DNA of 64,000 nt. It comes from Mariaggregatimicrobium sp964498785. GTDB lineage: Bacteria > Zhuqueibacterota > Zhuqueibacteria > Thermofontimicrobiales > Thiofontviventaceae. The notes beneath the pieces were generated by a model, which did no database searches, was not told where the DNA came from, and saw nothing but the letters and a program-made list of their open reading frames with translations. Below, piece by piece: positions 53,393 to 62,030 of this stretch (positions are counted from its first letter, which is position 1; every line of letters begins with the position of its first letter). The position numbers and the translations under genes were made by a program. The stretch lies in assembly GCA_964498785.1 (NCBI GenBank), contig CAZCJL010000021.1:1-64000 (forward strand), read 5' to 3'.

Positions 53393-53617
53393 TCAATGAC
53401 AGGTCGAACAATTATGGCTACTGCAGGAACTACATGAACTTGATGCGTTTGAATATGCTGAACTCGTTCCTGTTGAAAAACCGAATGCGGACATCTTGCG
53501 ATTTACATCAGAACCATTGCAGTGTGGACAGCGAATGTCTGTTAACCGGGAGTCACCACGAACGAGTTCGTCAAAGATTTTATTGCATTGTTCACATTTA
53601 AATTCGTAAATTGGCAT
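53393..53617 (-). CDS. FmdB-type zinc ribbon protein
   Basis: A 74-residue protein starting MPIYEFKCEQCNKIF, with the second CxxC in IRCPHCNGS; these four cysteines form a zinc ribbon. The last 22 residues are rich in Ser and Cys (SSCSSCSSHNCSTCH) and may bind a second metal. This type of short protein is common but of unknown role. It overlaps sppA by 1 base. Confidence 0.85.
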   Translation of the reverse strand: MPIYEFKCEQCNKIFDELVRGDSRLTDIRCPHCNGSDVNRKMSAFGFSTGTSSAYSNASSSCSSCSSHNCSTCH

Positions 53618-54504
53618 TACAAAACCACCTGATATTTAATTCTTGGAAATCGTTGTAACAATTCGAAAGCAGACCTGACATCCTGGAATAGCAAATCAAA
53701 AAGAGTGATCTTTTGTTTTCGCTTTTTTATTGTTTTGGGTTTACCGGTTATGCCTGCTGCATCAGCCGCTAAATTGATGGCATCTTCATAAGTTCCCAGC
53801 GTATCTATAAAACCGTATTCAAAGCCTTGTTGTCCGGTAAATACCCGCCCATCTGCGTATTTTAGCACCTGGCGACGGGAAAGGCCAGTTTCTTTAACAA
53901 CAACAGTAACAAACTGTTGATATGCATTATCAATAAGATCTTGCATCAGTTTTCGCTCAGCCGGAGTAATATCTCTGTGCGGAGACCCGGTATCTTTATA
54001 CTGACCGCTTTTTATTACTTCAAATTTGATACCCAGTTTGTTCATCAATTCCCGTGTATTTGGTAATTCCGCAATTACACCAATACTTCCGGTTGTAGTA
54101 CCCGGATTGGCCATAATCGAATCTGTTCCGCATGCAATATAATAACCACCTGATGCAGCAACGCCACCCATGGAAGCAATCACGACTTTTCCTGAATCAC
54201 GTACTTTCTTCACCTTTTCGTAAATCTCCTGTGAAGCAGCAATGCCGCCTCCCGGGCTATCAATTCTGAGTACAATCCCTTTTACTGAACTGTCTCTGCT
54301 GTATTTATCAAGTTGACTGACAATATTTTCCGCGCTATAGATCACACCGGTTACTTCGACCAACGCAATTTTTTCGCCGCCTGCGGATAGATCATAATTA
54401 CTTCGTGATCCGAGACTGGAGAGAAACATTGATACGGCAAAAATGAAGAAAAGAATACTGGCCAGAATAATGATTCCAATGAATAGATTTTGTCGTCTAC
54501 CCAT
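53617..54504 (-). CDS. sppA: signal peptide peptidase SppA, short form
   Basis: A 295-residue protein with one N-terminal membrane helix (about 9-30) and one serine-protease domain (S49). The serine lies in SMGGVAASGGYYIA and the lysine in SGQYKDTGSPHR; TTGSIGVI is conserved. It digests cleaved signal peptides at the membrane. It is a single-domain form, as in Bacillus and many others, not the double E. coli type. Confidence 0.93.
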   Translation of the reverse strand: MGRRQNLFIGIIILASILFFIFAVSMFLSSLGSRSNYDLSAGGEKIALVEVTGVIYSAENIVSQLDKYSRDSSVKGIVLRIDSPGGGIAASQEIYEKVKKVRDSGKVVIASMGGVAASGGYYIACGTDSIMANPGTTTGSIGVIAELPNTRELMNKLGIKFEVIKSGQYKDTGSPHRDITPAERKLMQDLIDNAYQQFVTVVVKETGLSRRQVLKYADGRVFTGQQGFEYGFIDTLGTYEDAINLAADAAGITGKPKTIKKRKQKITLFDLLFQDVRSAFELLQRFPRIKYQVVL

Positions 54505-54764
54505 ATTTTACCTCGAATTGATGATTAATAAATCATTACATAATTACAAATATAAATAGAGAATTATGTATTCTTTTATCTGATATTTTTCAAAAATATT
54601 TACCAATTGAACATATTATTAAAAAATGTAAGATAATAAAATTAAATTTAAAAGTCAACACCAAAATCGATTTGATTTTTTAGATGTTATATCTCTTTAG
54701 AATGTGTTCATTCTTTCTGTCGCTTTTCATTTGAATGCATAGGTATTTAAAACGCAAATTCTCA

Positions 54765-54855
54765 AAGCCCGCAGAGTTTCGCAAAGATATCTTTTTAAAA
54801 GATTGATTTTTACCTCCGCGTTACATTGTGCCTTCTGCGGTTTTGTGTTGAATTA
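54765..54855. repeat. decayed GCAGAG/CGCAAAG-type intergenic repeat
   Basis: The text CCCGCAGAGTTTCGCAAAG with, about 40-60 bases later, CCTCCGCGTTAC and CTTCTGCGG looks like the two facing arms of a degraded hairpin-forming repeat. Similar but poorer words occur at 8450-8475 and 8577-8640. From memory such words are common between genes in environmental bacteria; this is inference. Confidence 0.35.
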
Positions 54856-54978
54856 GTATCAAAAATCATATTAATTTTTTGATTTCAGAATGTGGCTTAA
54901 TGATATTAGATTAATGCGGGTTTTTTAATAGGGCCAATAATCCGTGTAAATATGTGTTCCACATCATTCGGTGAACCA

Positions 54979-55014
54979 AGAAAGAAAGCACGACAATTCA
55001 AGAATCATCGTGCT
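54979..55014 (-). terminator. terminator after the YbjQ-type gene
   Basis: AGCACGA (54987-54993) and TCGTGCT (55008-55014) form a perfect 7-bp stem with a 14-base loop. On the minus strand a broken T-run (TTCTTTCTT) follows. It closes the sigma factor operon. Confidence 0.55.
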
Positions 55015-55038
55015 CAACAAATTTGAGATAAAATCGAA

Positions 55039-55353
55039 TTATTCAACAATGACTGCTGTGCCGTAGGCAAGAATTTCAGATGCAGCGCCCATAATAAAGC
55101 TTGTGGTAAATCGAACGTTGATGATTGCATTTGCACCCATTTCCTCGGCCGAGTTCATCATGCGGTCGAGGGCTTGTTCTCTGGCTTCTGCCATTAATTT
55201 TGTATATTCTTCGATTTCGCCGCCAAATACATTTTTTAAACCAGCCAGAATATCTTTCCCGACATGGCGGGCACGGATGGTATTTCCGCGAACCACCCCC
55301 AGCGTTTTAGTAATTTTTTTGCCGGCTATTGAATCTGTTGTTACGATGATCAT
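55039..55353 (-). CDS. YbjQ family protein (UPF0145)
   Basis: A 104-residue protein with the YbjQ/heavy-metal-binding-like fold: VRGNTIRARHVGKDILAGLKNVFGGE, AREQALDRMMNSAEEMGANAIINVRF and the closing GTAVIVE. The fold forms pentamers; the function is unknown. It is the last gene of a three-gene unit with a sigma factor and its presumed anti-sigma protein, overlapping the latter by 4 bases. Confidence 0.88.
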   Translation of the reverse strand: MIIVTTDSIAGKKITKTLGVVRGNTIRARHVGKDILAGLKNVFGGEIEEYTKLMAEAREQALDRMMNSAEEMGANAIINVRFTTSFIMGAASEILAYGTAVIVE

Positions 55354-55817
55354 CTTTGAATCTCCTTATATGGGTCCGTTTTCTTTATGATTAGTTTTTC
55401 CCGCAACACGGATACGATCAGGATAACAAATCCCGCAAGTGCTAAAACGATTCCTGTTTTTACAACGCCGACGAGCTGCGTATCTGCAAGTATATTTTCC
55501 ACAGCCTGAAACAGTGCCCAGGTTATCAAAATAACTGTGCCGATGGATACGAGTACCCAGGCAATGCGACGTTCGATTCGGTTGTAAATATTTACCCAGT
55601 ATTTATCCCAAATCTCTTTCGGAGGAGATTTAAAAGCCATTTGTTTTGTCACCTCCTTTAGCTTATGATATTCGTTCCATTCCTTTTTTAACGGAGGATA
55701 TGTCTGTATCAATTGATGTAATTCTTTTGATTCCTGTTGTGTCAGTTCGCCATCAATTTCGCCCATTAATAGAACCTGGAAGCGTTCCTTTTCCAGCGTT
55801 GTTATCTGTTTATTCAT
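55350..55817 (-). CDS. membrane anti-sigma factor candidate
   Basis: A 155-residue protein. The N-terminal helical part (about 1-70) reads FQVLLMGEIDGELTQQESKELHQLI, the layout of anti-sigma domains of the ZAS type but without the HxxxCxxC zinc ligands. Two membrane segments follow (about 87-107 and 119-139). It overlaps the sigma factor gene by 8 bases, the usual arrangement for an anti-sigma factor. Specificity is inferred from the context only. Confidence 0.7.
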   Translation of the reverse strand: MNKQITTLEKERFQVLLMGEIDGELTQQESKELHQLIQTYPPLKKEWNEYHKLKEVTKQMAFKSPPKEIWDKYWVNIYNRIERRIAWVLVSIGTVILITWALFQAVENILADTQLVGVVKTGIVLALAGFVILIVSVLREKLIIKKTDPYKEIQR

Positions 55818-56382
55818 TGAAGCAGCCCTCCAGTTTGCCTTTTAGTGCTTTCCGTGCTGAATACAATCGTGACATTACAGTGCCAATGGGACATTCCAAT
55901 ATGTCGGCGATTTCGTTGTAAGACATATCCTGAAAATCTTTTAAAATGATAATTTCTTTATAGCTTTCTTTGAGAGAATTAATTGCCCGCCACACGGCTG
56001 CTTTCAATTCATCATGCTCAAGACGATCCGATGCATCTTGTGAGGCGTCAACAATACTCTGGATTTCCTGATAACTGATTTCCGAGAACGGACGCGCGTG
56101 ACGGGAACGGTCACGAAGATGATTAAAACAAAGGTTCCGCAATATTTGATAAAACCAGGTGAAAAACTTCCTGCCCGGCTCCAGCTTTTTAATGGAACGG
56201 TAGGCGCGAACAAATGCTTCCTGCGATAAATCCAGTGCTGCATTGTGCGAGCTAACCAAACCAAGCGCAGAATAGTAAGCTCGTTCTTTATAATGCCCAA
56301 CCAGCAAACCATAAGCATGTTTATCGCCCCGCTGGCACAACCGTATGAGCCGTTGTTCTTGAAATTCTTTATCTTCGTCCAT
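55810..56382 (-). CDS. ECF sigma factor
   Basis: A protein of about 190 residues with sigma region 2 (LGLVSSHNAALDLSQEAFVRAYRSI, then FFTWFYQILRNLCFNHLRD) and region 4 (SYKEIIILKDFQDMSYNEIADILECPIGTVMSRLYSARKALK). I take the ATG at 56382 since AGAGAG stands upstream; an ATG 8 codons earlier is possible. It directs RNA polymerase to a small regulon, released by its anti-sigma partner downstream. It is divergent from the M49 peptidase gene, which might be a target. Confidence 0.9.
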   Translation of the reverse strand: MDEDKEFQEQRLIRLCQRGDKHAYGLLVGHYKERAYYSALGLVSSHNAALDLSQEAFVRAYRSIKKLEPGRKFFTWFYQILRNLCFNHLRDRSRHARPFSEISYQEIQSIVDASQDASDRLEHDELKAAVWRAINSLKESYKEIIILKDFQDMSYNEIADILECPIGTVMSRLYSARKALKGKLEGCFNE

Positions 56383-56590
56383 TGACCATTCTCTCTTTTC
56401 TAACATTAATACACCAATGATTCAAAATTATTCGATAAAAATAAAAAAAAATTTTACTACATCCAATAGTTTTTTGATTTTTCTAAGCAAGTTCAATATT
56501 GCTCTTGATTCTCTCGAAAATTCTGATTATATTTAATCTTTAAACGAAAACGTCTCTTTTTATCATCATTTATCGAGAGGAGGATATTTC

Positions 56591-58267
56591 ATGTATCGAA
56601 TGACTTTCTTTATAACGTTGATGTTGTTTTCCGTTGTATTATTAACCATGTGCAGCAAAAAGGCGATAAAATCAAAGGCCGAAATTGATTATGTAAAAGG
56701 CCAGGTTGAAAAATTCGCACCTGTACTAATCAAATACGATGCAACTATTCTTGATTCGGGCGAAACAGCCGCTCTGGAAAAAATCGTTGAAGCAGCGAAA
56801 TACATGGATGAAATATTTTTGCGCCAGGTATATCATAAAAATATGGCCATTCATGAGGCATTGTTTGCCAGCGCCGATTCTTCTGATATTCCTTATCAGC
56901 AGTTATTCACCATTATGGTCGGTCCGTTTGATCGTCTTGAAGAAGATGACCCGTTTATTAATAATGAAGAAAAACCGGATGGCGCGAATTTCTATCCCGC
57001 GGATATGTCAAAAGATGAATATATTGAATGGATCGAAAAGCATCCCGCGGATAAAGAGAAGTTTGAACACACATTTACGCTGATTCGTCGGGAAAATGGC
57101 AAACTCATTGCGGTTCCTTATTCAGAGGCTTATGCAGAATTGCTGAAGCCAGCCGCGAAGCTCCTGAAACAAGCTGCAGAATTAACAAACAATGAATCGC
57201 TGAAAACATACCTGAATTCGCGGGCAGACGCCTTTTTAAGTAATGATTATTATCAAAGCGATATGGATTGGATGGATTTGGACAGCCAGATCGAAGTTGT
57301 GATCGGTCCGTATGAAGTGTACGAAGACAAGTTATTCAACTATAAAGCGGCTTTTGAATCGTTTGTTACCATTGTCGACCCTAGAGAGAGCAAGAAGCTG
57401 GCAACAGTGGCACAGTATTTAACCGAGTTGGAAAACTCCCTGCCCATACCGGATACATATAAAAATTTCGATCGTGGATCAGAATCCCCGGTAAAAGTAG
57501 TGCAGGAAGTCTTCAGTGCGGGTGATACAAAAGCCGGAGTTCAGACACTGGCATTTAACTTACCAAATGATGAACGGGTTCGGGAGGCAAAGGGCAGCAA
57601 AAAAGTTATGTTGAAAAATATCGCGGAAGCCAAATTCACTAAAATTTACCTGCCCATTTCACAGGTTGTTCTGGATGAATCGATATTGCCTCTTATTTCC
57701 TTTGATCGCTGGTTTACTCATATTCTTATGCATGAAGTCACCCATGGTCTGGGTCCGGGACAGATTACCCTGGAAGATGGCACAGAAACGACGGTTGCCA
57801 GATTATTGAAAGAAACTTATTCTGCTATCGAGGAATGTAAAGCAGATATCGGTGGATTATACACGTTTTCCTATCTCTGTAAAAAAGGAGTGTTCCCGTT
57901 TGAATTGGAAAAAGGAATTTACCCCACATTCCTTGCCGGGATTTTTCGCTCTGTGAGATTCGGCGCCGAAGAAGCTCATGGCAAAGCCAATATGATCAGC
58001 TTTAATTATATTATCGAAAAAGGCGGCTTTGAATATGATCCTGAAACAGAAAAGTTTCGCGTAAATAATGATAAAATCAGAACCGCAGTGAGCGACCTGT
58101 TGCATGAGTTGTTAACACTGCAGGCAGAGGGCGATTATCAGAGGGCTGTGAACATGATTAAACAGTACGGTGAAATGCCGGAAAATATGAAAAACCTGAT
58201 TGCCAAACTTACAAATGTTCCAGTGGATATTCGGCCGGAATTTGAAATTTTATCAAAAGTCAAATAA
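56591..58267 (+). CDS. dipeptidyl peptidase III-type lipoprotein (M49)
   Basis: A 558-residue secreted lipoprotein: signal peptide with lipobox LTMC near residue 21, then an M49-type peptidase. The zinc site reads HEVTH at 381-385, followed by the second motif EECKAD at 414-419, typical of M49. Most of the family have HExxGH (six residues), so this is the short HExxH version. From memory that form is reported in Caldithrix. The enzyme would release dipeptides from peptide N-termini, probably on the cell surface. The ribosome site is GAGAGGAGG. Confidence 0.85.
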   Translation: MYRMTFFITLMLFSVVLLTMCSKKAIKSKAEIDYVKGQVEKFAPVLIKYDATILDSGETAALEKIVEAAKYMDEIFLRQVYHKNMAIHEALFASADSSDIPYQQLFTIMVGPFDRLEEDDPFINNEEKPDGANFYPADMSKDEYIEWIEKHPADKEKFEHTFTLIRRENGKLIAVPYSEAYAELLKPAAKLLKQAAELTNNESLKTYLNSRADAFLSNDYYQSDMDWMDLDSQIEVVIGPYEVYEDKLFNYKAAFESFVTIVDPRESKKLATVAQYLTELENSLPIPDTYKNFDRGSESPVKVVQEVFSAGDTKAGVQTLAFNLPNDERVREAKGSKKVMLKNIAEAKFTKIYLPISQVVLDESILPLISFDRWFTHILMHEVTHGLGPGQITLEDGTETTVARLLKETYSAIEECKADIGGLYTFSYLCKKGVFPFELEKGIYPTFLAGIFRSVRFGAEEAHGKANMISFNYIIEKGGFEYDPETEKFRVNNDKIRTAVSDLLHELLTLQAEGDYQRAVNMIKQYGEMPENMKNLIAKLTNVPVDIRPEFEILSKVK

Positions 58268-58281
58268 GAAAAATATTAGGT

Positions 58282-58314
58282 GCGGGCGTGTATAGAGCAA
58301 GATTACACGCCTGC
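58282..58314. terminator. bidirectional stem-loop between the M49 and cation efflux genes
   Basis: GCGGGCGTGTA (58282-58292) and TACACGCCTGC (58304-58314) form an 11-bp stem with one G-T pair and an 11-base loop. The flanks are only moderately T-rich. It stands between convergent genes, so it probably ends both transcripts. Confidence 0.65.
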
Positions 58315-58327
58315 TTGCATTTATCTT

Positions 58328-59212
58328 TTAGCCCCGCATGTAAGGCTCCACATGGATTAATGTGTGAACCGGGTGTGTAATTTTTTCTTCAATGAGCTGT
58401 TCAATTTCACGTGTTAAATTGTGACTCTCCAAAACCGATAAATTCGGATCAACATGAATGTGAACATCAACGGATATTTCTGCGCCGATTTTTCGGGAAC
58501 GCAATTTGTGCCAGTCTTTTATAGATTCATGATTTTTTAGAACTTCTTTAACTACATCGACTAATTTTTCATCAATCGCATGTTCTGTTAATTCTGCCAG
58601 TCCTTTTAAAATAATTTTAACTGCCACAAAAATAATCATCATACCCACAACTAAACCGGCGATTTGATCGCCATGACCGAAACCGAATAAACTCAGGATT
58701 CCTCCGATTAAAACCGCCACTGAGGACAGAGCGTCACTCCGATGATGCCAGGCATTTGCATACAGAGAAGGGCTATTGCGTTTTACGGCAATGTGCTTTG
58801 TCAGTTGAAAAAGTATTTCTTTAGAAATAACAGAAATCAAAGCTACGATAACGACCAACGGACCTGGAAAACTTTCAACGTGTCGATAAAGATTCGTTAG
58901 CGCTTGCCACGCAATTCCTGCCCCGACAATGATCAGAATCAGTCCGATTAATTGCGTTCCGATCGTTTCAAATTTTCCATGGCCATACGGATGCTGAGGA
59001 TCCGGTGGTTTGCGGGCGACTCCCGTACTAATGATGACTGTGATATCGGTAATTAAGTCAGTAAAGGAATGGATACCATCTGCTATCAATGCAGTGGAAC
59101 GGATGAATGCTCCGACAATTATTTTTAATATCGAAAGCAATATATTGACGAACATCCCCCAATACGTGATGGAATGGATATTTCTCGTATCTTCGCTTTG
59201 ATTTTTAATCAT
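58328..59212 (-). CDS. cation diffusion facilitator transporter
   Basis: A 294-residue protein with six membrane helices and a C-terminal cytoplasmic domain. The metal site motifs are HSFTD (helix 2) and HRSDAL (helix 5), the zinc/iron/manganese type. The cytoplasmic part has VDVHIHVDP with metal-binding histidines. It exports divalent metal ions in exchange for protons. The specific metal cannot be read. Confidence 0.92.
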   Translation of the reverse strand: MIKNQSEDTRNIHSITYWGMFVNILLSILKIIVGAFIRSTALIADGIHSFTDLITDITVIISTGVARKPPDPQHPYGHGKFETIGTQLIGLILIIVGAGIAWQALTNLYRHVESFPGPLVVIVALISVISKEILFQLTKHIAVKRNSPSLYANAWHHRSDALSSVAVLIGGILSLFGFGHGDQIAGLVVGMMIIFVAVKIILKGLAELTEHAIDEKLVDVVKEVLKNHESIKDWHKLRSRKIGAEISVDVHIHVDPNLSVLESHNLTREIEQLIEEKITHPVHTLIHVEPYMRG

Positions 59213-59247
59213 GGCGCCTGTACTGAATTTTTTATAAAAAGCCGAGT

Positions 59248-59502
59248 TTAAGCTTGTTGTTCAAAAAATTGTTTGATTTTTGTTTCGATAATGTTCCAGG
59301 GCAAAAACGCTGGTTTTTTGATGATGTTCAATGTTATTTCCTGGTTTTGAATGTGATATTCACCTTTAAGACCAAATCCGGAATAACTACCGGATTCATG
59401 GTCTCCGTCGAATATGATTCCGTTCTGGCTGGCAGCTTCTTTTGCCTGCAATACCAATTTCCTCGGATCATCGTCGAGCGTCGCTGTTATCGTTCGTGCC
59501 AT
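59248..59502 (-). CDS. small protein of unknown function
   Basis: An 84-residue protein. The start at 59502 is supported by GGAGGAAGGAG about 8 bases upstream; the longer frame from 59538 is part of the kinase 3' end. The first 35 bases overlap the sensor kinase end. It reads TITATLDDDPRKLVLQAKEAASQNGI, a GSYSGFGLKGEYHI strand pair, and KIKQFFEQQ at the end: an alpha/beta fold of about 80 residues. I do not recognise it. Coupling to the kinase gene suggests linked function. Confidence 0.65.
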   Translation of the reverse strand: MARTITATLDDDPRKLVLQAKEAASQNGIIFDGDHESGSYSGFGLKGEYHIQNQEITLNIIKKPAFLPWNIIETKIKQFFEQQA

Positions 59503-61318
59503 TGTTTTCTCCTTCCTCCGGGATGTACGGTAATTCAATTATAAATTTAGTTCCTTTTCCGATTTCACTTTCAACTTTAATTTCACCGTTGTGCTTTTGA
59601 ATTATATTATAACTAATCGATAGTCCGAGACCAGTACCAACCCCAACCCCCTTGGTAGTAAATCCCGGATCAAAAATTTGCTCCAGATGTTCTGTTTTTA
59701 TTCCAGGACCGGTATCTTCAAATTCAATAAATATTCTGGAGTCTTCAAGCCTTGTGCTGATTCGAATTATTCCTTTATCCTTGATAGCCTGAACGCTGTT
59801 TGAAATAATATTCATAAACACTTGATTTAACTCATCTGGAAAACAAACGATTTTCGGCAGATCAGTATATTTTTTGTGTATAATAATCCTGTTTTTGATT
59901 TCGTGCTGCAATAGCATTAGCGTGCTGTCAATACCTTCGTGAATATCAACGCTTTGGTAATTCGCTTCATCAAGACGAGCAAAGGTTTTTAGGCTGCGCA
60001 CAATTTTGACCACCCGGCTACTGGCTGTGACTGTCAACCGGGTATTTTCTTTCAGTACTTTTAATGCATAGTTAAATTTTTTATCATTCAGCATTTCAGA
60101 TGATGATCCGATAGATTCCAGCGCTTCACAGATTTTTTTCACGGCTCGTTGTGATACATCAGCCGCGCTGTTAATCGCACCGATGGGATTATTAATTTCA
60201 TGCGCAATTCCTGCGGCTAAATTACCCAGGGACGCCATTTTTGCAGTTTGTACCAGTTTTGCCTGAGTCTCTTTTAACTGACGATGAGATTCCTCCAATG
60301 CCTGGTATGCTTTTTGGAGTTCATGCGCTTTTTCCAATTCAATCGACTTTCTCTCGTTCTCTGCTTGCAATGCCCGGGCTCTTAAATGCGCCACTTCCAA
60401 ATCTTTTGCTTTGTGTTCATTTTCTTTTTCGATTCGACGCCGCTCGCGTTCTTCTTCAAGCACAAGCTGTTGTTTTTCCTTGATTGTTTTCACCATTTGA
60501 TTAAACGCCTCGACGAGCTGACCGATTTCGTCTTCCGTTTTCACGTCCATTCGATAGTCCCAATTCCCTGCGGCAACGATTTTTGTAGCCCGCACCAGTT
60601 CAAGCAGGGGAGAGGTAATTCTTCTTGAAAAGAAATAACCCACTGCAATGGAAATGGACGCAATCAGAATAAAAACAATGCTGAACACGATCAAATATGG
60701 GCGCTTTGGATCACCGCCAACAACATTCAAGGTTTTAAACATTTGATTGACTTCGATGATGTGTCGGGCAAATTCAGCAAACTGTTCATCAAGGATTTTA
60801 AAAACAGTAATGAATCCCAGTTTTCGATTATTGATATAAACAGGCGCCGATATAAAAATGGAATTTGGAGTGGTACCCTCGCTGATAAAATCAGCATTTT
60901 TACGGGTAAAAAGTGCTTGCAAAATTTTCGGGGATAGCTCTGGGTATGGATATGCTGTTGAATCCTGAACAGTTGTAATGAGCTCTGACTGTGAATTATA
61001 AATAGTGATCTGGCTCATTCCATTTTTGCTTAGTTTTTTTAAAAAACCAGCGCTCGGTATTTTCTCCCGGGATACGATTTGTTTTATTTCTGCAGAGTTG
61101 GCAATTTGTGAACAAGCTTTTAGCGCGTCGTCTTTATAAACCGAATGAAGTCTTTTGGAAACCCAGGCACCTTCTTCAACAGCGCGTTCAATTTCATCGT
61201 TGAATTTCATACGAATGCTACTCTCTAACAATCGTTTCACTAAATAATGAGACGGAATGATTAGCAGCAGGGTGGCCAGCAATAATGAAAGCGCCAATTT
61301 TGTTTGAATATGATTCAC
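59468..61318 (-). CDS. membrane sensor histidine kinase with periplasmic sensor
   Basis: A 616-residue protein. Two membrane helices (about 7-27 and 210-231) surround a periplasmic sensing domain of about 180 residues. Then come HAMP (about 232-285), a long coiled coil (290-365) rich in Glu/Lys/Arg, HisKA (H in LAAGIAHEINNPIG) and HATPase_c (NIISNSVQAI, DTGPGI, GTGLGLSI). The HEINNP motif is of the NtrY/AtoS-like group. It overlaps the DUF4390 gene by 4 bases. No response regulator is adjacent. Confidence 0.92.
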   Translation of the reverse strand: MNHIQTKLALSLLLATLLLIIPSHYLVKRLLESSIRMKFNDEIERAVEEGAWVSKRLHSVYKDDALKACSQIANSAEIKQIVSREKIPSAGFLKKLSKNGMSQITIYNSQSELITTVQDSTAYPYPELSPKILQALFTRKNADFISEGTTPNSIFISAPVYINNRKLGFITVFKILDEQFAEFARHIIEVNQMFKTLNVVGGDPKRPYLIVFSIVFILIASISIAVGYFFSRRITSPLLELVRATKIVAAGNWDYRMDVKTEDEIGQLVEAFNQMVKTIKEKQQLVLEEERERRRIEKENEHKAKDLEVAHLRARALQAENERKSIELEKAHELQKAYQALEESHRQLKETQAKLVQTAKMASLGNLAAGIAHEINNPIGAINSAADVSQRAVKKICEALESIGSSSEMLNDKKFNYALKVLKENTRLTVTASSRVVKIVRSLKTFARLDEANYQSVDIHEGIDSTLMLLQHEIKNRIIIHKKYTDLPKIVCFPDELNQVFMNIISNSVQAIKDKGIIRISTRLEDSRIFIEFEDTGPGIKTEHLEQIFDPGFTTKGVGVGTGLGLSISYNIIQKHNGEIKVESEIGKGTKFIIELPYIPEEGENNGTNDNSDARR

Positions 61319-62022
61319 TTAAGAATAAGCTTTCCTTTTGTATTTATTGAAAAGTGTCGGGACTTGAACCAATCCGATCTGTGTTGAAGCCGGCTTTTAC
61401 GGCCAATAAAAAAAGACAACATTTTATCGACATTTAATTGAAAACCGCTTGTTCGCCCTCCGGACAATAAAATTTCATCTGGTTGTTCAGGATTGCGCAG
61501 CCATTCAACGGCCTTGTGTCCTTGCTCCGCAGAAATTGGCAAAATCTGCGCACGTATTTTTATATAATAAATCTTACCTGCATCAAGTAAGCCGCTGTGG
61601 AATAATTTTAAACCGGAAATGGCTGAACCATGAGACGTTGCTTGTTCAAATGTGTCAAAATAAATAGTGGTGTCAGATTTTTCTATTTGATAACGCTCGT
61701 CCCAGATGTCATAAGAAATTGAATATATAATCGATTTATCGAAAATTGTGGGGCCACCAGATTCTGCGACATTGATTTCAAACCGAATGATCGAAGACAG
61801 TCCGCTTTGAATTGTGCTAACTATTTTCCGGGAAAATAAATTTTCAATGGATGCTGAAATAGCAAATTGCTTTTCAATAATTTCCGGTTGAATTTTGGCA
61901 ACAACAATTTCCGTTTTATCACTGGCGTTACCAGGACAATGTGTAATGCTGATAGCCCAGAAACTTAAAAGCAATACGCGCCATATTTTTGTTGTAAATA
62001 TTATTTTCAGGATAGATTTCAT
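61315..62022 (-). CDS. DUF4390 family exported protein
   Basis: A 235-residue protein with a signal sequence (about 10-33) and a beta-rich domain: EIVVAKIQPEIIEKQFAISASIENLF, SGLSSIIRFEINV, and RYQIEKSDTTIYFDTFEQA. This is the DUF4390 pattern. In proteobacteria DUF4390 genes stand next to a membrane kinase, as here (4-base overlap). It is perhaps a periplasmic partner of the kinase. Confidence 0.8.
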   Translation of the reverse strand: MKSILKIIFTTKIWRVLLLSFWAISITHCPGNASDKTEIVVAKIQPEIIEKQFAISASIENLFSRKIVSTIQSGLSSIIRFEINVAESGGPTIFDKSIIYSISYDIWDERYQIEKSDTTIYFDTFEQATSHGSAISGLKLFHSGLLDAGKIYYIKIRAQILPISAEQGHKAVEWLRNPEQPDEILLSGGRTSGFQLNVDKMLSFFIGRKSRLQHRSDWFKSRHFSINTKGKLILK

Positions 62023-62030
62023 GCCGCAAC

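Larger units (their letters stand above)
54505..55038. other. 534-base gap between sppA and the YbjQ-type gene
   Basis: There is no gene. The region is AT-rich. About 54765-54855 contains degenerate repeat text with words such as CCGCAGAGTTTCGCAAAG and CCTCCGCGTTACATTG, suggesting the remains of an interspersed repeat. The YbjQ terminator lies at 54979-55014. The sppA promoter must lie close to 54510-54600, but no clear boxes are seen. Confidence 0.5.
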
